From: Bondarzewia mesenterica
Lineage: Eukaryota > Basidiomycota > Agaricomycetes > Russulales > Bondarzewiaceae
DNA length: 64,000 bases
Assembly (NCBI GenBank): GCA_004802705.1
Contig: SGPL01000019.1
Location: 62,001-126,000, forward strand
Reading direction: 5' to 3'
Numbering within the stretch: the stretch's first letter is position 1; the number at the start of each line of letters is the position of its first letter. The translations under genes and the position numbers were made by a program. Below are positions 37,151 through 48,223 of the stretch, piece by piece. Under the pieces are notes generated by a model that saw nothing but the letters and a program-made list of their open reading frames with translations, did not search any database and had not been told where the DNA came from.

Positions 37151-38233
37151 TCATATCAAGAATACGACGGCCACCGCGAAGCCAACGAACGATGGCAACA
37201 TTAGCTGGGAAAGGTGACGGGAAACCGCACCATTAGAGCCGACGTTGCCCTGAGCAGGAAGCGAAGTGCCCACCGCGGAGCTGCTGAACGATGATGCGGC
37301 GGAAGACGATACGCTGGCAGTGGTAATACTGGACACTGGACTGCTGAAAACGGTGGTGATGGACGTCGTTACAGACAGGGAAGCAGAACTGGAGGCGGAT
37401 GATGATGGGGCAGCCGAGATTGTCGACGGGGCACTCGGCACAGCAGACGTAGTGGGCACTTCAATCGACGTAGAAGATGAAATTGGCGAGGGAGATTGGG
37501 CAGATGTGGGAGACGGGATCGATGACGACGTCACGGAGGCCGACGAAGACGAAGCAGAAGCAGATGAAGATGAGCCCGAACCACCCTGGATCGTGAATTC
37601 CGGACTGGCATTTCCAGAGTCACCGAAGACTGTTGGCGGCAGCTCCAGTCAGTGATCATGACCTCTTTGTGCAGACATATTTACATACGGACGACGATGT
37701 AGTCTGACTTTGGTGGTACATCTGGAACCGTGATTTGAACCTGGCCGTCAATCAACTGGAATCCTCGAGCTAAGGGATTGTCTACAAGCAAAATGCGTAA
37801 GTTCCAGCACGTGAGGACAACATGGAAGAGAAGAAACTATTAAGTCCAGCGCAGTGCGACATGTGTGGGCTCCGCACCACGCTGCATGGGTGAGGCTGAG
37901 GGCCCAAAGGACATGACCATTCATTTCAGTTCTGTGAATACTGACCGAGCATCAAGTTCTCGCTGTCATTCTCCTGGAAGCCCAACACCAGCTGGCCCGT
38001 GAAGTTCTTCGGTTCGGGAATGTCGGAAGTATTCCTGCATTCAAACCCTCAGCATTGCGATTCGTCTAAGTAGATAACGGGACTGACCATGTCACCAAGA
38101 CCTTATCACCGACATTCCAAACGGTGGATGCAGTCGGACTCGTGATAGGCGGACTCACGACGATGCGCTTCACCAGAGGAGCAGCATGCACTAATGCAAC
38201 GAAATACAGGAAAAAGATCGTGAAAAGTGACAT
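37151..38233 (-). CDS. GPI-anchored Ser/Thr-rich protein with KRE9/KNH1-like N-terminal domain (paralogue 1)
   Basis: The ATG at 38233 gives MSLFTIFFLYFVALVHAAP, a signal peptide, then LVKR, a KEX2-type site. The domain begins IVVSPPITSPTASTVWNVGD and VLVTWNTSDIP, typical of the KRE9/KNH1 (Ser-Thr-rich GPI-anchored) family. It continues GQLVLGFQENDSENLMLDNP, GQVQITVPDVPPKSDYIVV and LFGDSGNASPEFTIQGG. A Ser/Thr/Ala/Val-rich stalk of about 120 residues and a C-terminal hydrophobic segment (LMLPSFVGFAVAVVFLI) indicate GPI attachment near the preceding GNVGSNGA. Four exons; introns at about 38030-38087, 37786-37960 and 37650-37690 in frame. The related yeast proteins act in beta-1,6-glucan assembly, but a direct role here is not established. 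Two relatives lie at 59964 and 61698. Confidence 0.85.
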
Positions 38234-39141
38234 GACTGCGTGAAACGTTGGGCACGCTGGTAAGAATCGAGGGAAGAGGAACTCTCAAGCGCAATCGAAC
38301 GGTCGGCTGCCATGTTATATGTATAGGCCGGACATTACACTCCGGTTTTGGCAAAGTTCTGATTGAACCGCGTGATATGCTGAGGGGGTTTGCGTGGATA
38401 TCTGTCACATGTAGTCTCAATCCTTCTCAACCCTATCACCATCACCTCCACCGTGGGCAGCATCGAACGAAGGTCCATAATACTATTTTTCCTAAGTGTA
38501 GGGTTCACAATTAACATACACATGGGCTTCGAAGGCGAGCGCACTGGATCCAGTTTGCACAGAATGTCGCGCTTGTCATCTGATCACCATGCATCGGCAG
38601 CAGGGAAACTATGGTGCGATCAGCACGATTCAAAACAGAAAAATGGTAATATGCATAAGGAGTAGGTGCACAGTCCACAAAACTTCGCCCACATATGACG
38701 GCTGCTGGGAAAGGAAGAAGCCAAGGAACGCAGCTACAAAATGTGGATTGAATTACGCCGGCGCATTTGCATCATTTTTTAGTTGTCTGAGAACAGAAAG
38801 AACAGACGCGAAAATGCACCAGATAGTCGAAATCTATCAAGAGCAGGCCTGCCAGCTGCGAGCTCGAGCTCACTCCAGTCTTCAAGGCAAATCTTATTTG
38901 AAAAGATAAAGTCGGTAGACAAATAAAAGGCCAAATACGAGACGCGACGCGTAAATTGACCGCGTTGATTACTGTATTTGGACATCGTGTCGCGTAAGTG
39001 GCTGCCATCCTTCCCTCCTCTCAACCATACAACTCATCCCCCCAACTCACCGTATACACACTTTCATCCGTTGAAGGGTCCCAAAATCCGAACCTTTTTT
39101 TTGCCCTCTCCCTTCTCTCCCTTCTCTGATACCTGCCCCCC
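38234..39141. other. Divergent interval between the KRE9/KNH1-like gene and RIF1
   Basis: 900 bp without a supported gene. The RIF1-proximal part holds the MCB-like boxes listed separately, and the last 60 bp before the RIF1 start is pyrimidine-rich (CCCTCTCCCTTCTC), common just upstream of fungal start codons. Confidence 0.45.
38942..38995. promoter_or_regulatory. ACGCGT/ACGCGN (MCB-like) boxes upstream of RIF1
   Basis: Overlapping ACGCGA (38942-38947) and ACGCGT (38947-38952) are followed by two reverse-orientation copies, CCGCGT (38960-38965) and TCGCGT (38990-38995). They lie 145-200 bp upstream of the RIF1 ATG. The arrangement parallels the ORC2/CHL1 promoter and suggests the same MBF-type G1/S regulator. 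This is an inference from motif matches. Confidence 0.45.
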
Positions 39142-42100
39142 ATGAGTCTCCCAACACCACCCTGCTCGTCCCACCGAGACAAGGAGAATCGAACACCACG
39201 AATGGCATCGGGTTCACGCGTCGCATGGTCGCAGAACAACAAATATCACAATGTGTCTAGCCTCACTCCACAGGCATTCTCGGGGAGTGCGTCGAAAGAC
39301 GCCCCCTCCAAGTCCATTCTGAAAAGATCATCCGAACCACTGCTGCCCTTGCTCGTCGAAAAGTCACGCGAGGTTACGCCTGAGCCTGGTGACCCTTTAG
39401 TGGATCTTCACTATCTCGAATGGCCAGTATCCAGAATCCTTGCGTCAGACGCGTCGTTACGCGACCTCATCGAGGCCTATTCCATCCTTGCCGCCCGACT
39501 AAGTTCAGCTGTCCAGGAAAGCACTGACGCAGATTGTTCTTGGCCACTATTTCAGCCCCTGAGAACGCACCGTAAGGTTCTTGTCGAATCAATCATCAAA
39601 GATCTTGGGAAGGCGATGGTTGACCCACTAGCTGGAGTTGTAGAGGTCGTGGACGCGGGTCACGAGAGCCCTACGGAGGAAAGAGGAGTGTTACCGTCGC
39701 CGCGAAAAAGTCCGAGGAAAAAAAAGGAGCATGACCGAGGAACAGGTAAAGTATGCCCGCGATTTATGCACGACGAGCCAGTCTGTCATCAAGCTTCTCG
39801 GTCTTGTTTTCGCGCTTCCTGCCATTTACCGATTGTTCAATGGTAGGGCAAAATTCAGTGAATACGTGTTACGTCTCTGACCGTCATCCGCTTTAGATCG
39901 AGAACTTGGAAGCATTTTGACCGAAGTGCTGACCATAACATTCGCGCAAGAATTGCCCACTCTCAACTCGCGCAAGACGCGCGCGTTGGCCATTTGGCTG
40001 ATCCAAACGCAGCGTCTCCCTTCTGAAGTGTTATTGCCTGCGGACGATAGGATTGCCTACGCTCTTCGTCGCGCAATCGAAGGTGAACTCGGCAAGGAGG
40101 GCAAGAAGGGATCTATAAACGATGGGCTGAAGGTAGTGGAGCTTCATCTCTCTCTATGGAATTAGCTCATTGCGTAAAACAGGCGATCCACGACCTCTCG
40201 TTGTACGAACCGTCAATTTTTGTGCCCGCTTTCACGGAACTGCTCCCCTCAGTTCTTAACAATCTCTTAGCTCCCACCCTCTCAATACGCACACAAGCAT
40301 GTCATGCACTTGGTGGTTTCGCCTTGGCTTCCTCCCGCGTACCTCTTTCCCCAATCCACACCCAAATCTCCCAGATGGTCGCATTATTCCTGACTGCTCT
40401 TCCTCCTACACCTTCCTTGACATCCTCGCCAAACAGAACGAACATGGACCCTCCTATTATCCGCACCCTACGCGCCACGCTCAATGCCACAGAATTCCAG
40501 TCTGCTGCACAAGGTCCAGTATGGGCTTTATGCGTCCTGGCGAGTTTCGTGATACTCCTCGGCCCGGCTCTTTGCGAGAGTACTAAACTCACCCGAATCC
40601 TCTCCGCGCTCTTCGCTGTCGCCATTCGGAACAAGAAAAGTTCTGTCCGTGCGCTCACATGCCTTATATGGCGTTGTATCGTATGGGTCTATTTCCGACC
40701 ACCTCTCCCGCAGTCCGATGCAACAGATGGGGATGACGACCCTGAGAACTTCACGATGACGCCGGAGGAGGCGGATAAGCGCCAGAGCTTTTGGCGCTTC
40801 GTCAGGTCCGTCGTGGATTTTGGAGCAGGAATCTCTGCAGTCGGTGCGCTGCTCGCTGCTCACACTGACGATGAGAAAGTTGTGAAGAAGGTAATGATCA
40901 GTCTGAAATTGATGGTGCAAAAGAGTGGGGACTCTTGCAATGATGCGATGGAAGTCATGAGGCGTCTTGTCGGGCCTGAGACCGCGCACCAGTGGGATTG
41001 GAACAAACTACTACCACAGGCGCTATTCTCCTCCAATCCGGGGTTGCTCTCGGCAGATTTTAATTTGCTATCCTTCGCGGTCAGCCCCCTCTTCGATCAC
41101 GTTCCGATCCCCGATAGCGTGAGGGCTTTGACTACAACGGAGCTTGCAATCGAGGGGGTCTTCGATAGCCTCGTCGAACTCTGGAGAGCAGGAATTGCTC
41201 GAGTGAATCTATCGGTGGATGCCCAACTTCCTGTAAGTAACTGGCGAGTTTTCATTAAATGCCGAAATTCATGAGCGCATACAGTCAGAGCTACTTGATA
41301 TCTGGAAAGGGCTGCTGCATACCAGCCTGACAGGCTTCCAAGGTATCTCTATCGTCGTCTACATAAAGGATTCCCGCTCATTATTTCGATTCAGAATCTG
41401 AAGATGAGAATGGCCTTCTACGGCTTGCAGGTCGTGCTGCGTCAGCCCTAGTCAACGTTCTCGAAGATTCAGAAATCGAGTTGGTTCCTACTGCCGATAC
41501 GGTGACGCGCGAAGCTGATGAAGAAGTTTCTGTCGGACTCAAACCTCACACCCGCTCGAACGCCGCGATGAAGTTGGCTATCACCCGCGATCTGTGGGAG
41601 GTCGTCTGTAAAGTTCTTCCTAAACACGAGTGCGGTGTTGCCGGCGAAGAGCTCCTAACCTACCTCGTCAAGAATGAGAGCGACTTGGTTTGGGAGACGG
41701 ACTCGCCTCATGATGCACGGACGCAATGGGCATTGCTGTGCACGGAGGTGCTCGCCCATTGTGTTGCAACCCCTTTCAAAGGGTTCTGGGGGGTGAAAGG
41801 AGCTATGAAGCAGTGCGATTGGCAGTGGACAGTCGAAGTGAGAAGTTTGGTATGGAGGACTTTCACCAAAAGGTGGCACGAAATCGCGCCCTCGCAGTGG
41901 GAGACTGCACTGCAGTTGCTTGCCGTGCCGTTTGCGTAAGTGATAGGATGGCGCTTCTTGTTTTGATATCATGTCAGTTGACTGTTTCTGCGCAGTGATA
42001 GGAACTCCTGGGATATGAGCAATGACGACCTTGACGCGTGGGAGGCAACCCTCCGCTTTTGCATGGAAAAGTCATTGGATGAGGGTGTCGAGTCACTACG

Positions 42101-44190
42101 CATACTCAATCACGTAGCCGGAGCCATCTTGAGCACTCATATTCCTACGTCTGCTTCCTCCACCCGTGTCATCGACATTCTGCTTTCACACTTCGAGATC
42201 TCCGAAGTCTCCGAAATTCCTGGTGCCCTTCTAGAACTTGCCAACGACACGCTTCAGAGCACGTACCCGCCAGAACCACGGAACAAGATCACCTCCCTGT
42301 GGCTCATCCGGACTGTTACACGAATGGTGGATACTTGCCCTATCGACTTGCTTAATTACGTCCTACAAGCTATTCAGGAAGGCGTTGCAACATGGATCGC
42401 TGATGCCTATGGGGTTTTCACTCATGACGAGTACTCCTTTGATGTAGGCATTCGCTTCGCTAGGATGCCAGAAAGACATTATGCCTAACACGACCTTTAT
42501 ACCAGATTGTCCCATTGTACCAGACGATAGTGATCTGCCTGCGATCCTTGACACCCTCGATCGATACTTTGACCGCATTAACCCCGCTTTTGGCATCTGG
42601 CTTTAGCGGACGTGTGGATAAACCTGAACCTATCTCCCAGGTGTTCACCGACTTCTGGCATGCAACTTATTCAAAGATTACTCCCCCAGAAGACGGTTGG
42701 CCAGAGGAGCTTCTCGCCCACATTATAGTGCCTGATGCGAAGGTTGTTTCCATGCAAATCCCTGTCAACACTGTGCATCTACCGACGACGCAACGGCCGG
42801 ATGAAGAGATGGACGCTTCCTCCAGTAGCAGCTATGCAGAGTCTGTTGATAGCATTGCTTCGCCGTTCGAGCTCTCTTCTTCTCCAGCCACGACGCCTAT
42901 CGACGTGGAGAAAATTGAGGGAATGCCATTTGGATTTCCTCCTCCCAGAACTCCGTCCCCAGTTTCTTATTGTCCAACTACACCCAAAGCAATGGCTTCT
43001 TTGTTACCTTCTACGCCTCATGTCTCCTCCAAGTCCACCATCTCATCTGCGAAGTACGGCGGTTTCTCTCCACTTTCGCCTCTGGCATCCGCCTTTGTTG
43101 ATGGCGTAACTTTGCCCGCCACTTCCAAGTCTGCTCCTCGTCATGAATCAAGGTCCCCCTTGAGCTATAAAAATGTGGTGGACAAGGAAAACGCATCTCT
43201 TCAAGTTCCTCTTACCTCTGTAATGGACCGCATTGCTGCGAGATCCCCAGGGACATCTGCACTTGGAAAGCGACCCTCGGAACATGGAGCAGCAGACGAA
43301 CGTCCCGTAAAGAGAAGCAAATTGTCTGCTACTTCACCATCTCCCACGACAGTCATCGGCGATCTGGCTAGCCTTCCCTTGATGAGGGCGTGCGCACAAT
43401 CGCCTTTCCAGTTTGATGGATCAGCTAGCGACAGCGAGGATGAATGCTTGACGGTAGAAAAGTCTTTGTTTTCGACGCCTTCCCTTGGCGAAATGTCTCG
43501 AGTTCTCGTGGACAGGTTCCCCGAACATGTCACTGCTCTCCATCGCAATATCGCTCTTTCATCTTCCCAGCCTTCGAAAAAGCGTAAGCGTATAGTCATA
43601 GATGCGGTCGAGGTTCCTCTCTTGCGCGACCTTCGCAGGCTGGAACGCAGGGGAAGCATGCAGACTGTCCAAATTACTACCCGAGGCAGCCTAAAACGTA
43701 TTCAGTCACTCCCGGTCACAAAAACTCTCGATTCCCCGCCGCGGCCTGCCGTGAGACATGGAAAGGCTCGAGCATCGCAGTCCCACACAGAAGTAGTTAG
43801 CCTGTCTTTAAGCTCATCGCCACTTCGGGCCCTGGAGAAAGCTCAGGTCGCTGGAAGTGGTGCGTCCTTTTCTTTTCCAATCTGTTCCATACTATTCTCA
43901 TGTCCGTCACAGACGATTCTATCGATCTTACTCAGGAGCGCCCAGGCAACGCCTCTTCATTGTCATCCGATGATGATCCTTATATCGGTCAGGTCACTCC
44001 TCACCATCTGTTTTCTCCAGCGATGCGCCGCTTCCAAGATGCGCTTGATAGAGACCCTTCCAGCGACGATTCCAATGTCTCTGACAGTCCTTCGCGGGAT
44101 CGTATGACAAGAAAGATGCGGCGCATGGGGTTCGAAGTGGATCGCAAGGCGTCACCTCTGAAGTTCCAGATGCGGAAACTAAAATTCTAG
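39142..44190 (+). CDS. RIF1: Telomere- and replication-timing factor RIF1
   Basis: RIF1 binds telomeres and origins and recruits protein phosphatase 1 to counter origin firing. The ATG at 39142 gives MSLPTPPCSSHRDKENRTPR. RVAW (residues 26-29) and SILK (58-61) are PP1-docking RVxF and SILK motifs, in the same N-terminal order as in yeast Rif1. An alpha-helical HEAT-like region follows (IRTQACHALGGFALASSRVP, LIWRCIVWVYF, LWLIRTVTRMVDTCPIDLLN), matching the Rif1 N-terminal domain. The second half is disordered and rich in Ser/Pro with many SP/TP sites, basic patches (KRPSEHGAADERPVKRSK) and a SUMO-interaction-like DSIDLT. It ends DRKASPLKFQMRKLKF. At least eight exons; introns include about 39747-39895, 40165-40180, 41233-41283, 42442-42507 and 43862-43912. 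About 1,530 residues. Naming rests on the N-terminal domain plus the PP1 motifs. Confidence 0.82.
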
Positions 44191-44471
44191 TTATTCCAAA
44201 TGCGAAGAAGGGGCATATCTCAATTTCCTTTCGACAGCCTAATTTCCATTTTGTGTTACTTGATTTGTTGTTATTCCATGTTTCGCATTCTTCATAATAT
44301 CTGTACAAATGGCACAATTCTTGTCATAATTTTCTGTCCTGCGAGTACAAGAAAGCCATCGTCTTCAAGAATAAATAAGATAATACAAAATGTACGAGTA
44401 CATGTACCGTCCTTTTCAATTTTCAAGACGTAAAATACAGTCATCAATGCACACCGGGAGGCAGGGTGGGA

Positions 44472-45893
44472 TTAAGCTGTAGAACCTTCCGCGTGCTCGG
44501 TCCCCCGACTGGCCAGCCAGGTCTGTGGGCCCTGAGTAACCAAAGTTAGTTAGTAACTTATCTATTCAGCCAGAGGGGGAAATTCTCACCTTCTGATTCT
44601 TACGTCTCATGTACTTGACCCTCCGAGCGGACCATTCCCCGGCGGTTTGCGGAGCAAAGTTCGGGTTATCCTTCCCCAGCGGTGTACGAGCTACAACTTC
44701 CGCTATTATCTCGCTCTCCTCAACCAAAGGAGCAAGTAGAATGTTGTTGGCCGGGCGGGTAAAGAAGCCCAGCGACCACCTCACTTCTGTAGATTGCGAT
44801 TTTGGCGGATTTCTGGCGTGATCGAATAAGCCGATCCTTAATCTAGATGAGGAAGCACTGATGAGATACTCACACAACACGGTGCAGGTTCGACTTCAAG
44901 ATACCGCCAGTCCAAAGTGGCATGGCATCACCCAGGTTGCATATGACAAGGCCAGGAATGGGCTGGAAAGAATAGTGTGAGAGTATGCTCTAAGTGCGAG
45001 ACGCAAGGCGGCATCTTACTTTGACGTATTGCCAGGTGCTCGATGCAGGCAGTAAGACTTGGAGTCCGCCCAGACGGTTATGGATCATCGTCTGAACAAA
45101 AATGCATGGTCCTGTTGAAAGGTTTCCGAGAGTATCTGAAAACGACAGAGAACATACCAGCGTCCCAAAATCTGTGTGCGCACCCAAGCTCGACCTGTCG
45201 GCGGGTATTTCAGGTCGGGGCAGAGACCTGATACATCGCGCCTCGCTGCCGCTAGCCTCACCCATCGCGTGTCTCTCAATGATGGCGCCCCTGGGTAAGC
45301 CGAGCCTCTTCTCAAAAACGGCGAGGATAGCAAAGCTGATGTCGAGCGCCTTGCGAACATAGGGCTTGATTGTCGATTGCATACGATCGTTGACGGTTCG
45401 AGGATACGTGCGATGAACGTGCTGTGGCCAGGCTAGCACGTCGTCTTTGGCGATGTTCAGAAATTCGACAGCGTCGAGAGTGCCCTTCTCATCGATGGTC
45501 CACGCGCCAGCATGTTTGTACCTGCAATATGTTAGAAAAAGTAAGGAAATTTCAAGCCTGAATAACACCGTACCCAAATGACGAGCCTGAATCCCCTTGC
45601 TCGTATTCCATCTTCTCGGACATGGGGAGATCTAGCGTACTTGCGCCCATGTCGAACATTTCTTCGGCCTCCTGATCGACGTCGTGATTTTTGAGGCTGG
45701 AAAAGGCACATAAATCATCACAGCCTGAGACACAGAAAATGCCTACTTACTACCAAAAGCCGAGCTCGGTGGCCGCCTGCCACAGCCTATCGCTCTCTTG
45801 TACATTTCCCGCCTTGATCAAAGCATAGTCTATGACGAGTAGAGGTACCGTTGGAACGTCGTCGGGGAAGGGGGGGAGATAAGTGGCCGGCAT
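44472..45893 (-). CDS. 2-oxoglutarate/Fe(II)-dependent oxygenase, isopenicillin-N-synthase-like
   Basis: A soluble non-haem iron oxygenase; the substrate is unknown. The ATG at 45893 gives MPATYLPPFPDDVPTVPLLV and IDYALIKAG, the usual N-terminal strand of this family (DIOX_N). SERLWQAA-like sequence and ELGFWYLKNHDVD follow, then FGYKHAGAWTIDEKGTLDAV. In the jelly-roll core, LGAHTDFGTL supplies the first His and the Asp of the iron triad. NRLGGLQVLLPAS, then LKSNLHRVV with the second iron His, and RWSLGFFTRPANN with the Arg-x-Ser that holds 2-oxoglutarate complete the site. A final short exon gives GPQTWLASRG and the stop at 44472. Six or more introns are in frame. Fungal members serve in secondary metabolism or detoxification, but no biosynthetic partner is obvious here; it is convergent with RIF1. 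Confidence 0.88.
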
Positions 45894-48223
45894 GTTACAA
45901 GAAGGGGAGTTCGGTAAGACGCTGGAGGAGAACTGCGAGGTTAGCCATGCTTAAATACCTCGGGCAATTAGCCCGTCACGTAAATATTAGAGCGATGCGC
46001 CAGCCATATAGAGAACGATGTACCAGCGGGGCTTGTAATTAAATTCTCCTGAAGGGGAATCACATCGTTTGGCGGAGAGCCACACAGCGCTTGGAAATGG
46101 CGCACGGGAAGTGGTTGGCTTCTACCGCGCCCTGAAGCCGTACCTGAACATCCATCATATGTACATTGAGATGCCTTCGTGCCTACCTTGGAGATGTCAG
46201 GTTGTACGATCTCTCGCCAGGAGAGATACCACATCATTTACAGCCCGACGGTGTCGCGATCCCTGCGGGGGACAGTTTAGTAGTAATCAGTAGAAACGTC
46301 ATGAATCTGAGACATCGCGGTGAAAAATTATTGTTCGTGTGGCACCGAGAATCCTTCCACCGGCATCCCCGATGGATCCGGTTTTTATCGCACGTCCATG
46401 AGCATCAAGGCATCAATAACGACCCGAAATTTAGATTTCAGCCACTAGCCAGCTGACGGGCGACAATCGGTTTGACAAGAAAGTATGCTGGCGATGGTGC
46501 CAGTTCGGACGATACTTGTTTTAAATCCCTTTTGGAAACTGCCGACTTGCACAACAGAAGTACCTAAAGATGTGTCATTTGATCAGGTAAGTCAATCGCA
46601 TTGCGATGGCAGGCATGGCTCTTTCGCCATCTTTAGGACCGTTCAGCCCGATTGATTGTAAGATGCTTTGAAGTGATATCGATCAGGTCGCTCCACTTCT
46701 CCTACCATAATAATACGATGGAAAGATGCGAAGGCGTCCTGTGGGTGGAATCCGGCGGTTGACATGTGTCTGAAGGGGTTGTCAGAGTACCGGCGCCCAG
46801 CAAGCAATGACCGGAAGCACTGTGAGCGGAGACGCAACAGCCTTAAGGGCGATTGGTGTTCTGATCAAGTCATGCGGCGTAGCGCCGACTGGTCAGCTGT
46901 CCTCGAGATGAAGCAAATTTGATACATCGAGATACAGGTCAAGGCGTACCTGCGGCTGTTAGGCGCCTTTGAAGCTGCCTTTAGAGCCTAACACTGAGTC
47001 AATACACCGACCCGAGAATTTTCTGAGCGTCATCCACTAGATGGATAGATCATAACGCCGATGCGATAGGAGCCCGGCGCAAAAAATGATGCAGGCCGTC
47101 AACACAGCAACAACGATCATGGACAACAATGGCATGAGTTCCTTGAGCGCCATTAAACAACTTATGGCAAAATGCTAAGGTTAATGTCAAATCACACCTA
47201 TGGATCACATAAGTGCGGGAAGAGCAAGCAGGGGAGCGAATACGGCAGGACAGCCTCGCATCAGTGGTGCAGTCGGATCGGGGCAGTCGGATCGGACAGT
47301 CTATCCACATTGGTAGGCTAACTCCCTCTTAATACCGTGTCTAGGTGCGCGGACCATTTTCTTCAGCAATTTGAACAAATAAGCAAATTCTACACTTGCC
47401 GTGTCGGGGATCCGACCGCGTGGTACTAGGTAATACCCTCGCCTAAATGGACCGACTGGGCAACTTCTACGCTCAGGTCCCTGACAATCATTCTGCAAAA
47501 TAAGCGGGTCCAAGACAGAGTTTGAGGATAAAAGACAATTGTTTGATTCATGTGGGTCCAGCCTGGGCAGTACTAGAATAAAATCCGAAAACTCGACACC
47601 GATTCAGCGACGCGTCCGCGTCATTCCCAGGATCACGCACCACGATTTTCCTACCACCTGACGAGCAGACGCGTCGGAACGAATGTTACTTATGTGTGAT
47701 AAGATGCGAGTGCGAGTCGGCATGTCGGCGCCTAGGGTTAGAAACGAACCGTAACCAATCATCCACCACGCGAATGCGTCCTCGACTTCTACTTCTCAGC
47801 AACCGCCAGAACCGTAAACAATGTGCGCGCGCTGACTAGCGGGAGGAACAAGCAAAGAAACCCTTGAACACGGAATTCCGCTTTTCAAAGTATGCACATA
47901 TCACGCTGTTCAAATTGTCGATGCCAATTCATATGGATTCTCCAGGAGATTTCGAGGGCAGGAGAGACATTCGTTGTTCTTCTGCTGTTTGGGACTCGTT
48001 CTTCGCTAGGGAGCGCCCTCTACGCCGTCCGGTGACCCGGCAATCTAGCAAAGTACCGACGATCGAGTAGAATGGTTCGGCTTGCGGAAAATCGACCGAG
48101 TCCGGCATCAAATTGATCAACGAAAAAGCGACCGGCCGGCCTCGTATCGAGGCCCTTCATATTCGCTGAGTTCTAAGGATTGTGAGTATCGACGGAGGCG
48201 CAAGCTACGACATGTAAATTACA
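45894..48223. other. 2.3 kb intergenic region, no supported gene
   Basis: Located between the 2OG oxygenase start and the 3' end of the methyltransferase gene. Frames up to about 96 codons occur but show no motif and no consistent splicing. A 14-bp unit (GCAGTCGGATCGGG) occurs twice in tandem at 47269-47295. Nothing else stands out. Confidence 0.45.
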
